Source of the DNA: Pseudoalteromonas denitrificans DSM 6059
Lineage (GTDB): Bacteria > Pseudomonadota > Gammaproteobacteria > Enterobacterales > Alteromonadaceae
NCBI RefSeq assembly: GCF_900112265.1
Contig: NZ_FOLO01000001.1
Span: 145,963 to 209,962, forward strand
Length of the DNA: 64,000 nt
Direction of reading: 5' to 3'
This document shows, in pieces, positions 1 to 10,449 of the stretch. The position numbers and the translations under genes are program-made. Below the pieces are notes generated by a model. That model had not been told where the DNA came from. It saw nothing but the letters and a program-made list of their open reading frames with translations, and ran no database searches. Position 1 is the stretch's first letter; the number at the start of each line of letters is the position of its first letter.

Positions 1-2
1 CT

Positions 3-3000
3 GCAGAGCGAGGGCGAATACTTGCATCTTTACCTAAAGGTGGTGCTATGGCTGCTGTAATGAGTGACGTGGAAACCGTTCAGCTACATATAGATAAGTT
101 CAGTGATGGTAAGGTTTTAGCGATTGCAGCCCATAATGATCCAAATAATGTCACTTTATCTGGTAGTGAAAGCCAGTTGTTATTATGTCTTGAAAAGCTG
201 ACTGAATCAGGAATTAAAACTCGTCGTTTATCGGTATCACATGCTTTTCATAGCCCTTTTATGGCTGCGGCTGAAAGTGACTTTTCCATTGCTTTAAATA
301 AAGTGCAATTTAAATCACCTAAATATCATATTTTATCGACTGTAACAGGTGAAAGACTTACTTCTGAACAATGGAAAAATCCTAACTATTGGATTGATCA
401 ATTAACGCACCCAGTATTATTTCATGAGGCTGTGATGGCACTTAAGGCTGATAACCGTTATCAATGTATTGAAATATCTGCCAGACCAAGCTTGATCAGC
501 TGTGGGCGACGTTGTCAGCCTGAGGCTAATTGGATAGGCAGCTTATCATTACAGGAGCCACTAAATACGCTTAATGACAGCATGAGTCTTTTATATGAAG
601 CTGGTATTGATTTTAATTGGCAACATTATTACCCACAAAATGCTATTTCTCGTTTATCTTTACCAAACTATCCATTTCAACCTCATAGTCATAAGCCAAA
701 AAATCTGAATATACAGATGCAAGAATCTAAAGTATCAGAGCCTCAAAATCATGTTCAAACAATGAAGCTTCACTCGGATAATAATCGGTTAGCCAATCAA
801 GTGTATGATCTAATAAGCAGTATTAGTGGCTTACCTGTTGAGCGGCTTGATGGAGATGCAAATTGGTTTTCGTTGGGATTAGACTCTTTAGTTATAGTGC
901 AAATTCAGCAGGCAATCGTTAAGCGTTTTGCGATTGATATTCCTTATACCATGTTGATGGCTGAACTGGATACTGTGAATAAGTTACTGGCAAGATTAAT
1001 ACAGGAGATACCTGAAGTTGTAGAGGAAGTTACTCCTGAGGTTGCTAATAACATAGCGAATGTGAATACCTCTAATGAAAATACTAACAATGAATTAAAT
1101 ACTTTGTTTGAACAGCAAATTCAGGCTATGTCAAGCCTGTTTGAAAAGCAATTGAGCATTTTGCCTAACTCACACGTGAGTATGAATACGTCAACTAATC
1201 GTGTAGACAAACAAGAAGTCAAATTAAGCAAAGCAATCGTTAAGCCAGGTAAAGAAATTAAAGGCTTATTTCAATCAATTAAAACAGAAAAAGGGGCTGA
1301 ACTCAATCTTGTGCAACAGCAGCATTTGACCTTATTAACACAGGAATATACACATCAAACAGCCGCATCAAAACAGTATGTGGCTAAACATCGCAAGCAT
1401 TATGCAAATAGTCGTAGCATTATAGGTTTTAAACCTGAAACGAAAGAGTTGGCTTATCCAATTCATGTGAATAAAGCTAAAGGGGTTCAGTTATGGGATC
1501 TTGATGGTAATCAATATATTGATATTACAATGGGTTTTGGTTCTATTTTATTTGGCCATAATCCTGATTTTATTCGTGATGCTATTGCTGCTGAGCTGGA
1601 TCGGGGAGCGGCAGTAGGGCCACAATCATTATTGCCTGCCAGAGTAGCACAAAAATTATGTGCTATGACGCGAACTGATAGAGCTGCTTTTTTTACGACA
1701 GGTACTGAAGCTATCATGGTCGCTGTCAGAATTGCCAGAACAGTCACTGTTCGCAAAAAAATAGTCATATTTCAAGGGGCCTTTCACGGTAGTTTTGACA
1801 GTGTACTCGCCTCTGGTTGGGTAGAAGCTGATGGACCCGTTACTGTACCGCTGACGGATGGTACAACTCAGGGCATGATTGACGATACGATTGTTTTGAA
1901 ATATGGCGAACCAGACTCTCTTGAAATTATTAAGCAATATGCAGATGAAATCGCAGCGGTATTAATTGAGCCGGTGCAAAGTAGAGATCCTGCATTGCAA
2001 CCTATTGAATTTGTAAAATCATTACGCAGCTTAACAAATGATAAAGACATAACCCTTATCTGTGACGATATGATAATTGGCTTTCGTTATGCGCCGGATG
2101 GGTGTCAGAGCTGGTTAGGTATAGAGCCTGATTTACTCACTTATGGCAAGGTGATAGGAGGCGGTCAACCGATTGGAGTATTAGCAGGTAAAAAGCGATT
2201 TATGGATGCCGTTGATGGTGGTAACTGGGAATATGGTGATGACTCTGTTCCTGGTACCAGAGCGGCATTTGTTGCTGGTACTTATAATAATCATCCTGTT
2301 GCTATGGCAGCAGCCGAAGCAGTATTAGATCGATTACATCAAGCAGGTCCCCAATTACAGCAACAACTCAATTTACGTACTGAAAATATGTGTCAGCAAC
2401 TCAACCTCTGGTTTGAGTTATATCAGTTGCCATTTAAAATTGTGTGGTTTGGATCTTTATTTCGTTTTGAATTTGGAGATAAGGCTGAATTATTAAACTT
2501 TCATTTATTGAAAAATGGCTTGTATGTATGGGAAGGGCGTAACTGTTTTTTAGGAGAAGCCCATAATGATGAAGATATCATTCAAATTGTTGCAATAATC
2601 AAACGTAGTGTATGGGAAATGATAAGTGGTGGCTGGTTAGGGGGGAAAAGCTGTGATAATCAACTAACCAAAATGCCCTTAAGTCAAGGTCAAAAAGCCA
2701 TGCGTTATATGCTTTTGGCAAAACCAGAAATGGCATCGGCTTATACTGAAATGATGATTTATAAATTTGATCATTCGTTAGATCATGATTTACTTGAGCA
2801 AGCTTGGGCTGTGTTATTGCAGCGCCATGAAGTACTTAGAGTGATCAGTCTTAATGAACACCATCAGGTAATAGCAGCATCTATTAATTCCGTGATTTCT
2901 CATTTTAGTTTGGAGAATGATGATGTTGAGCAGGCCAAAAAAGAATTACTGCAACAAGCGTATAATTTAAATACAGGTCCATTTTGGCGCTTGCAGCTAA

Positions 3001-6000
3001 TAGATACACCTAATGGAAGTCATTTTTTGATGAGCTTTAGTCATATGATAGTTGATGGCTGGTCTATGGGTATATTAGCAATGGAGCTGGCAAAAGTTTA
3101 TCAAGGTTTGTTGCAAGGCTTTAATGTTGATTTACCACATGTGATTTCGTATCGACAATTTATTGCAAAACAATGCTGGCAACAAGTAAATGACATTACA
3201 GCGGACGTAAATTACGATGCTGAAAATACCCAAGAGCCTTTATATTTAACAGGTGATGGCGCTTTATATGCGCCTCGAAGTGATATTGGATATCGCTTAC
3301 AACATAAATCTTGGGATCTGTTATATGACTCTGTTAAGGCTTTTTCTAAAGAGCATGCCTGTAGTCCAGCCTCGATTTTATTAAGCGCCTGGGTTTTATT
3401 ACTCAATCGAATTAGTCTGCGTGATGATATTGTTGTGGGCATACCCACAGCAGGTCACAGCGACATGGGTAGCGGTCATATGGTGGGTTATGCTTCAACA
3501 GTCAACCCACTGCTCATTGAGATTCAGCCTGAACAAACACTTAAAATTTTAGTTCACAAAACTGCAAAAGCATTATTACAAGTGCAAACAAACCCCAGCC
3601 ACTTTGGTTCTTTACCTGTTACAAACTTGTTCAATATTGATAGAGGCGTAAACCTTGATTTTGGTCAGCAACCACAATGGGAACGCGTGCCAGTCAATAT
3701 CGTTAAACAAGACTTGTTTTTAAATATATTGGAGTTTAATGATAAAGCGGTGATTGATTTTGATGTGAGATCTGATCTTGCTAGCAAGGCATTGGCTCAT
3801 GCTTGGTTGGGTCAATATTTAAAGATAGTCAGCATTATATGCACTAATCCGGATAAAATATTAAATACGTTAGTAAGCGATATTTCTCCTGCTCAGCCCG
3901 CAGTTGTTGATCAATCAGGAATGCCATTATTTAAAAAAACCTTAATTGAATGTTTGCACTCAAATGATAAAACAAGCTTGTCATTAGAGTCATATCAAGG
4001 GGCATTAGCATTAAGAGTGCCAAATAAATCACATCGATTGGCAAGCATAACAACTCTGGCCGTAGAACTTGCTCACAAAGTGGCCTCAAAATTCCAACCT
4101 AAATATTTAATCATTGACGGTGAGTCAGTATATAAATTGATTCAAAATAAATTAGCGCCTAGCAATGCACCTGAACTAGCCTTGGCAAGGCTTTGGGCAA
4201 CTGAACTTGGAATTGAATTACCGGGCGTTAATCAATCATTTATTAGTCTTGGGGGTAATAGCTTAACGGCATTAACGATTATTAATCGTATGCAAACTGA
4301 GCTTGATATTAATGTGAGCATTAATGAATTTCTCAGCAATGACAGTATTACTCAATTGCTGGCACTGTCATCAATTAAGTTTGATAGTACTGAATATTCA
4401 CAATGCAACTTAATTGAGCCTAGAACAGATAAACAAGTATTATCGACCTCTAATAGCCAAAAAGGTCTACTGACTTTACAGGCAATTGAGCCTAATTCAA
4501 TCGCTTATAATATTGGTTTTACTTTAAATCTCGGTAGACATATAAGCCTTGGGCAGTTAATAAACTCACTTACTTTGCTGGTGGCACGTCATCAGAGTTT
4601 AGCGTGTTATTTTGTTGATTATCAGGTTTGTACATTATGGTCTAAAAAGCTTGATGCTTTAGTAACTGAAATGGAGTTGACGACAGAAGAGCTTGCACAA
4701 ACAGATGAGCAATATGAAGTTGAGCGTATTTTTTATTTAGATCAACAACTGCCTTGGCGAGTCAGATTACAACAATTACCGCAATCTAGTCGCTTAGTTA
4801 TCACTATGCATCATGTCATAAGCGATGTTTGGTCTGTAGAGGTATTTACGCAAGAGTTACTGAGCTTGTTACAGGCGCAAGTTTTTAATTATCCTGCCCA
4901 GTTACCAGAACTCAAAATACAGTATTGTGATTATGTGGCTGCGATGCAGGCGCATCAATTAAAAACTGAATTTGAAAAAGGGTTATTAAGTTATGTTCAT
5001 AGCCTTGAGCCTTTACCTGAAGCTGTGGATTTGGTCCCTGATAAACCTCGTCAAAATACCCGTTGTCGTGAGGGAAATAGTCAATTCAAACAATTGACCC
5101 CTGAGTTAAGCCAGAAATTATATCAATTATCAACAGAGCTAGGTCATAGTTTATATGCCATTTCCATGGCTGCAGTTGGAGCCTTGGTTAATCAACAAAC
5201 GGGTGCAGAGGAAATGGTACTTGGTACTGTGAGTGCCCAGCGTAATAACCCTGAATTAGCACATCTGATTGGTTTTTTCGTAAATACCTTGGCCGTTAAA
5301 TTAAAGGTTGCAGGCAATATCAGTACGATTGACTTGATTGATCACAGTGCACAGCAAATTAACCATGCTTTACAGTATTCAGATTTACCTATAGAGCAAA
5401 TTATTGACAGACTAAATTTGCCTCGAATTCAAAATAGGCAGCACTTATTAGATATTGTTTTGGTGATGGATGAGCGTCAGGAGCTGAACAATATCGCCCA
5501 AAGCTTTAATGCCACTATTAAAGAGGTGCCAGTTAAATTTAACCAGTTTGATTTCACCTTATATATGAGTATGGATCCACAAGGTATTGTATTACATGCC
5601 TTATATAATACAGGCCTATATAGTGCGAGTCGTATCGATGCATTATTAGCTGCATTAGAAACTATTTTTGAAACATTTGTTAACCACTCAGATAAATCTA
5701 TCAATATGGGTCATCAAGCACAAAGTAATGCACTTAGTGCTTCACAAAAACAGATTTATAACTTAACTGCCCAACAAAAACGATTATGGTTTGTTGATGC
5801 GTTTGAAAATGGTTACTTATATGAATCTGGACCAGTTTATTACAATATGCCATTACAATTGAGGTTAAATCAGCATCCCGATATAAGTTTATTGCAACAG
5901 GTATTTGATGGTTTGGTTATGCAGCAACCTTTGCTGCAATCAAATATCGTTATTGATAATACTTGCGCTGAACATGAAATGTTTTGGCATATGCATAGAG

Positions 6001-9000
6001 CAGGTAAGCGTTTAGTGCCTATTTATTATATAGATGAGTCCTGTGAGGCACCACTTAGTACGTTATCAAAATATAACTTCAAACCTTTTGATTTGGCTTG
6101 TGATTGTTTATTGAGATTAGCTTTAGCGACTTTGCAAGATGGTAGTGCAATTTTACAGCTGACGTGCCATCACATTATTGCTGATAAGTCGGCTCTTAGA
6201 CGATTTATGCAGCAATTACTTTTAGCTTATCAGGGAGCAGTGAACGGAACAGATCAACCAATAAATACTCTTGATGAAAAGGCGTTTTTTACTGAGCTAA
6301 CAAACTACAGCGCATTAAACAAACAAAGCTCAACACAACAAAATTATTGGAAAAATCAATTGCAAGGCATAACAGCATTGCAACTTCCTGAAGATATACG
6401 CCGCAAAGCAGTGCATATTTACGAAGGGGAACAAATAAACCTTTCTTTAACAGGTTTACCATCACTGGCACATACCTTGGGGTGTGATGAAAAAACACTT
6501 TCTTTGACATTGTTTCACTGTTTATTAAATCGCTATAGTCGTCAGCAAGATATCGTCACAGGAGTGGTATGTCCTTACCAAGAAAACACCTCTGGTTTGG
6601 CTGCTTTGGATAATTTAGTTGTGATAAGGAGCAAGGTTGAAGCGCAAAAGTCATTATCGGATTTTGTTAAAGAACTTGAATTTTTGCTGGCTCAAGCAAG
6701 CAATAATCGTAATGTATTGTTTGATGATCTGGTATTAGCCATTAATCCAAAAAATGATATGAGCCGTACGGCTTTATTTGATGTGCTGTATATATTTGAG
6801 GACCAATGTTTAAACGAGCAGGAAATAGGAGGGGGTAACCGTGAGATATTAAGTGCTGAAGGTTGGGGGAAGTACGATATTGTACTGGTGGTTGCAAAAA
6901 GTCATAGTGGCAGCAATCAGATATCTCTTTGTTTTAATAAGACCATTTACCAAACAAGTAGCATGAATAGTTTGCTGAATAATTTTCAAGCTTTAATTGA
7001 TAATGCTGCAATGGGTTTGCAAAATAATAAGGCTGTTGAATGTGGTCAGTTATGTTTGATAACACAAGCCCAGCAGCAGGTTAAATTGAATCAATGTAAT
7101 ATTTCAGTTGATTATCCGATAGATGAATCTCTTGTGAGTGCATTCACAAAAACTGTAAAACAGTATCCCCAAAAAATTGCTTTAAGTGATGGTGAGCAAA
7201 AACTCACTTTTACCGAATTAGATCAACTCAGTACTGCTTTAGCTAAACACCTTAAAGTTGCAGGTGTTGGGTGTGAAACTTTAGTTGCTTTGTATATGGA
7301 CAGGGGGATCACACAACCAATTTGCTTATTGGCAATTTTAAAAGCAGGAGGTGCATATCTGGTACTAGATAAAAAGCAGCCGTTAACGCGTTTGCAGCAG
7401 GTTGCCTGTGATGCAGGTGTTGATTATTTATTAACTGATAAATCTGCCGATGAGCAAGCATTATCAATCACCAATAGGCTTTTTGTTGATTCTCAATATC
7501 TAGATGAACCTAGATTAGATTCTATATGGTGTGATCTGCCAGAAGTCAATTTACCAAAAGTAAAAGCTGACCAGCTGGCGTATATGATTTACACCTCCGG
7601 GTCGACAGGTATCCCTAAAGGGGTGCAGATAGAACATAAAAATGTCATACAGTTAATTCTTAATGAGCAAATGCCTCTGGAGTTTAGCGCTCAAGATAAT
7701 TGGTCATTATTTCATTCATGTGCTTTTGATTTTTCTGTCTGGGAGATCTTTACTCCGTGGCTAACGGGTGGAAAGGTTCAAAATGTGCCTTTAGATATTG
7801 CTGTAGACAGTGCTCAATTTTTGAATTTGATACTGACTCAACAAATAACAATATTGAACCAGACACCAGGTGCATTTTATGCGTTATTAAAGCAATTAGA
7901 GGATAGGCAGTGGCCTGAATTACCACTACGCATGGTGATTTTTGGTGGTGAGGCGTTACAACCTAGTCGGTTAAGTGCATTTATTGAGCATTATCCAGAA
8001 GTGAAATTGGTCAATATGTATGGTATTACAGAAACAACCGTACATGTTACCTATCATATTTTAAGCCCAGCCGATTGTGAGGTAGGACTTAGTAATATTG
8101 GTAAACCACTACCAGGTTATCAGGTTTTATTGGTTGATGAACAATTAAAGCCTTGTCCTGTGGGCGTGCCTGGAGAAATGCTTATTAGTGGTTCAGGTGT
8201 AAGTCGAGGTTACTTTAATCGACCTGAATTGAATAAGCAGGCTTTTATTGCCTTAGATGGCATTAACGCAACAGTCTTTAGAAGTGGTGATTTGGCGCGA
8301 TATTTACCTGATGGTAAATTAATTTATATGGGTCGCATTGATCAACAAGTGCAATTTAGAGGATTTAGAATTGAGTTGGGTGAAATTGAACAGGTTTTAT
8401 TAAAACATCCATTAATAAAAGATGTCGCCATTAAATTACACGCTAATGGTGAACAAGATGATAATAAAAATGAGTACTTGGTAGCCTGGTTAGTTTTTGA
8501 GAATGAGCAAGAGACTTTAATTTATGAGCAAATCGTGTCTTTCCTTGGGGATCGTTTACCAGAGTATATGATCCCTCAAATGTACTTTTCACTTGATAAA
8601 ATACCGTTAAATACAAATGGTAAAGTGGATCGTAAATTACTGGTTGAATCATCAGATAAACGGTTATTAAGTAAATCTATCAGCAAACAGCCTGATAAAA
8701 TCAATAATGAAGCGTTTTCTCATATAGAAAAAGAATTAATATCGATTTGGTGTGAAGTCATGGGCTTAGAGCAGGTTGCATCAGATGATAACTTTTTTGA
8801 AATTGGAGGTCATAGCTTAACTGCAAATAGTGCATTGTTACGTATCAAACAAAAGTTATGTGATTGCATGACTTTAAAAGACTTTTTTAGCGCGCCACAT
8901 TTATCTGTTCAAGCTATGTTGATTATGACACTTAATGATAATAAAACGCGTACAAAAACAGACTGGCCAATTCTTAAGAAACAACCATTAAATACCTCCC

Positions 9001-10448
9001 CGTTACCTTCATTCTCTCAGCAAAGGTTATGGTTGGTACAAGCGCAAGATACTTTAGATACTTCTTATAATGTTGTGGGTATTTTTAATATTCAAACAAT
9101 AAGCTCTGATAAAACAGTAATGCCAGACTTTTTAGATATTTATAAAGGGTTGTCTTATGCCTTTGAGCAAGTAATTAAAAGGCATGATGTTCTGAGAACA
9201 AACTTTTGCTTGAAAGATGGAAAGCTGCAATTGAGTATTAATTCAGGCTTAGGTGATTTTGTTTTAAATAGAATAGAACAGCTAGGTATTGATATTGAAC
9301 ATATGCGCCAAGAGGCACTCAATTATGCATTTGACCTTGAAAATGATTGTTTGATTCAGGCAAGCTTGATTAAAGGTGATAATAATATAAATGCATTTTT
9401 GTTAGTGAATATGCACCACATTATAAATGATGGTGCTTCGGTTACTTTATTGATGCAGGAGTTGGCTCAATTTTATAGCCATTATAGGGCAAATAAAGAA
9501 GCGCCTATTTCATTACAGCCACTTAAAGTGCAATTTCAGGATTATGCTTATTGGCAATTGCAGTTGCATACAAGTGGTGCATTAAATGCACAAATTCAGT
9601 ATTGGGAAACTATGTATGCAGATGGCATACCTGTCCTTAATTTACCAAGTGATTTTCCAAGACCAGAACAAGCTGACCATAAAGGTGCAATAAAAATTGA
9701 TTATCTGGGCCTTGAGCTATCTGCCCAGTTACGAGGCTTGAGCCAAGAGTTGGGAATAACACTCTTTATGCTATTGAGTTGTATTACCCAGTTGATGTTA
9801 TACCGCCGCAGTGGTCAAACTGACTTTGTTGTAGGTACACCTATTGCTGGGCGTGATGATTTGGCATTGGAGCCTTTAATTGGCTTTTTTCTTAACGTAT
9901 TGCCTTTAAGACTGGCCTTGCAACCACAGCAAACTTTAAAGCAGCAATTACTGCAAAATAGTCAATTAATTACTGAAACCTATGCAAATCAAAATTTAGC
10001 TTTTGATCAGCTACTAGAAGTGGTTGGTTATCAAAAACAAATAGGGCGTCATGCAATGTTTGATGTTCAATTGATATTGCAAAATAATACGCCTCTACCC
10101 ACAAATTTTTCTGATATCTATTTAGAGCTACAAGAAGAGCAGAGCATTAGTGCCAAGTTTGATTTGAATATTATGTTTGGTGATCAAGCTGATATTGAGT
10201 TGCAACTGGAGTATGCAACTGCACTTTTCACTCATGAGAGTGCAACTTCAATCAATTTAGAGCTGATAGCCATTGCAAAACTGATTTTACAGCAAAGAGA
10301 GGCGCTAGAAACCATAACAGTAGAGCAGCTATTAGCGGATCTTTCTCCTGTAGAGCGCTATCAAAATATTGATGTACATAAAAAGGGTATCACAGATAAT
10401 TTAAATACCAATTTAGGTGACAGTCTGATTGAGGATGAGGAGTGGTAA
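3..10448 (+). CDS. Hybrid PKS/NRPS with beta-aminotransferase (5' end outside window)
   Basis: Partial: the frame is open to the left edge and the visible part starts inside a PKS acyltransferase, so the Met codon at 48 is internal (residue numbers below count from it). Domains: AT 1-200 with HAFH at about 64-67, the malonyl-type signature; ACP with LGLDSL, Ser280; class III PLP aminotransferase about 440-865 with GKVIGGG, Lys701; C1 about 873-1280 (SHMIVDG, His999, Asp1003); PCP (GGNSL, Ser1405) with no A domain before it; C2 about 1464-1885 (HHVISDV); C3 about 1895-2335 (HHIIADK); A about 2355-2880 with pocket residues reading DFWNIGMVH plus the A10 Lys, the known threonine code; PCP (GGHSL, Ser2923); C4 about 2985-3440 (HHIINDG). 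AT-ACP-aminotransferase-C without a ketoreductase is the MycA/ItuA layout, in which a beta-keto acyl chain is aminated, so a beta-amino acyl group followed by Thr is inferred. The protein ends in a C domain and the next NRPS starts with A, so this module is split. Confidence 0.93.
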   Translation, partial: AERGRILASLPKGGAMAAVMSDVETVQLHIDKFSDGKVLAIAAHNDPNNVTLSGSESQLLLCLEKLTESGIKTRRLSVSHAFHSPFMAAAESDFSIALNKVQFKSPKYHILSTVTGERLTSEQWKNPNYWIDQLTHPVLFHEAVMALKADNRYQCIEISARPSLISCGRRCQPEANWIGSLSLQEPLNTLNDSMSLLYEAGIDFNWQHYYPQNAISRLSLPNYPFQPHSHKPKNLNIQMQESKVSEPQNHVQTMKLHSDNNRLANQVYDLISSISGLPVERLDGDANWFSLGLDSLVIVQIQQAIVKRFAIDIPYTMLMAELDTVNKLLARLIQEIPEVVEEVTPEVANNIANVNTSNENTNNELNTLFEQQIQAMSSLFEKQLSILPNSHVSMNTSTNRVDKQEVKLSKAIVKPGKEIKGLFQSIKTEKGAELNLVQQQHLTLLTQEYTHQTAASKQYVAKHRKHYANSRSIIGFKPETKELAYPIHVNKAKGVQLWDLDGNQYIDITMGFGSILFGHNPDFIRDAIAAELDRGAAVGPQSLLPARVAQKLCAMTRTDRAAFFTTGTEAIMVAVRIARTVTVRKKIVIFQGAFHGSFDSVLASGWVEADGPVTVPLTDGTTQGMIDDTIVLKYGEPDSLEIIKQYADEIAAVLIEPVQSRDPALQPIEFVKSLRSLTNDKDITLICDDMIIGFRYAPDGCQSWLGIEPDLLTYGKVIGGGQPIGVLAGKKRFMDAVDGGNWEYGDDSVPGTRAAFVAGTYNNHPVAMAAAEAVLDRLHQAGPQLQQQLNLRTENMCQQLNLWFELYQLPFKIVWFGSLFRFEFGDKAELLNFHLLKNGLYVWEGRNCFLGEAHNDEDIIQIVAIIKRSVWEMISGGWLGGKSCDNQLTKMPLSQGQKAMRYMLLAKPEMASAYTEMMIYKFDHSLDHDLLEQAWAVLLQRHEVLRVISLNEHHQVIAASINSVISHFSLENDDVEQAKKELLQQAYNLNTGPFWRLQLIDTPNGSHFLMSFSHMIVDGWSMGILAMELAKVYQGLLQGFNVDLPHVISYRQFIAKQCWQQVNDITADVNYDAENTQEPLYLTGDGALYAPRSDIGYRLQHKSWDLLYDSVKAFSKEHACSPASILLSAWVLLLNRISLRDDIVVGIPTAGHSDMGSGHMVGYASTVNPLLIEIQPEQTLKILVHKTAKALLQVQTNPSHFGSLPVTNLFNIDRGVNLDFGQQPQWERVPVNIVKQDLFLNILEFNDKAVIDFDVRSDLASKALAHAWLGQYLKIVSIICTNPDKILNTLVSDISPAQPAVVDQSGMPLFKKTLIECLHSNDKTSLSLESYQGALALRVPNKSHRLASITTLAVELAHKVASKFQPKYLIIDGESVYKLIQNKLAPSNAPELALARLWATELGIELPGVNQSFISLGGNSLTALTIINRMQTELDINVSINEFLSNDSITQLLALSSIKFDSTEYSQCNLIEPRTDKQVLSTSNSQKGLLTLQAIEPNSIAYNIGFTLNLGRHISLGQLINSLTLLVARHQSLACYFVDYQVCTLWSKKLDALVTEMELTTEELAQTDEQYEVERIFYLDQQLPWRVRLQQLPQSSRLVITMHHVISDVWSVEVFTQELLSLLQAQVFNYPAQLPELKIQYCDYVAAMQAHQLKTEFEKGLLSYVHSLEPLPEAVDLVPDKPRQNTRCREGNSQFKQLTPELSQKLYQLSTELGHSLYAISMAAVGALVNQQTGAEEMVLGTVSAQRNNPELAHLIGFFVNTLAVKLKVAGNISTIDLIDHSAQQINHALQYSDLPIEQIIDRLNLPRIQNRQHLLDIVLVMDERQELNNIAQSFNATIKEVPVKFNQFDFTLYMSMDPQGIVLHALYNTGLYSASRIDALLAALETIFETFVNHSDKSINMGHQAQSNALSASQKQIYNLTAQQKRLWFVDAFENGYLYESGPVYYNMPLQLRLNQHPDISLLQQVFDGLVMQQPLLQSNIVIDNTCAEHEMFWHMHRAGKRLVPIYYIDESCEAPLSTLSKYNFKPFDLACDCLLRLALATLQDGSAILQLTCHHIIADKSALRRFMQQLLLAYQGAVNGTDQPINTLDEKAFFTELTNYSALNKQSSTQQNYWKNQLQGITALQLPEDIRRKAVHIYEGEQINLSLTGLPSLAHTLGCDEKTLSLTLFHCLLNRYSRQQDIVTGVVCPYQENTSGLAALDNLVVIRSKVEAQKSLSDFVKELEFLLAQASNNRNVLFDDLVLAINPKNDMSRTALFDVLYIFEDQCLNEQEIGGGNREILSAEGWGKYDIVLVVAKSHSGSNQISLCFNKTIYQTSSMNSLLNNFQALIDNAAMGLQNNKAVECGQLCLITQAQQQVKLNQCNISVDYPIDESLVSAFTKTVKQYPQKIALSDGEQKLTFTELDQLSTALAKHLKVAGVGCETLVALYMDRGITQPICLLAILKAGGAYLVLDKKQPLTRLQQVACDAGVDYLLTDKSADEQALSITNRLFVDSQYLDEPRLDSIWCDLPEVNLPKVKADQLAYMIYTSGSTGIPKGVQIEHKNVIQLILNEQMPLEFSAQDNWSLFHSCAFDFSVWEIFTPWLTGGKVQNVPLDIAVDSAQFLNLILTQQITILNQTPGAFYALLKQLEDRQWPELPLRMVIFGGEALQPSRLSAFIEHYPEVKLVNMYGITETTVHVTYHILSPADCEVGLSNIGKPLPGYQVLLVDEQLKPCPVGVPGEMLISGSGVSRGYFNRPELNKQAFIALDGINATVFRSGDLARYLPDGKLIYMGRIDQQVQFRGFRIELGEIEQVLLKHPLIKDVAIKLHANGEQDDNKNEYLVAWLVFENEQETLIYEQIVSFLGDRLPEYMIPQMYFSLDKIPLNTNGKVDRKLLVESSDKRLLSKSISKQPDKINNEAFSHIEKELISIWCEVMGLEQVASDDNFFEIGGHSLTANSALLRIKQKLCDCMTLKDFFSAPHLSVQAMLIMTLNDNKTRTKTDWPILKKQPLNTSPLPSFSQQRLWLVQAQDTLDTSYNVVGIFNIQTISSDKTVMPDFLDIYKGLSYAFEQVIKRHDVLRTNFCLKDGKLQLSINSGLGDFVLNRIEQLGIDIEHMRQEALNYAFDLENDCLIQASLIKGDNNINAFLLVNMHHIINDGASVTLLMQELAQFYSHYRANKEAPISLQPLKVQFQDYAYWQLQLHTSGALNAQIQYWETMYADGIPVLNLPSDFPRPEQADHKGAIKIDYLGLELSAQLRGLSQELGITLFMLLSCITQLMLYRRSGQTDFVVGTPIAGRDDLALEPLIGFFLNVLPLRLALQPQQTLKQQLLQNSQLITETYANQNLAFDQLLEVVGYQKQIGRHAMFDVQLILQNNTPLPTNFSDIYLELQEEQSISAKFDLNIMFGDQADIELQLEYATALFTHESATSINLELIAIAKLILQQREALETITVEQLLADLSPVERYQNIDVHKKGITDNLNTNLGDSLIEDEEW

Positions 10449-10449
10449 T

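Noticed and set aside
1511..2050. Several open frames on the minus strand under the aminotransferase domain
   Set aside because: They lie fully inside the long plus-strand PKS/NRPS frame, have no ribosome sites or family features and are shadows of its codon use.
3880..4200. Possible remnant of an A domain between C1 and the first PCP of the giant protein
   Set aside because: None of the A3, A5, A7, A8 or A10 motifs can be read there; I treat it as linker and report only the absence.
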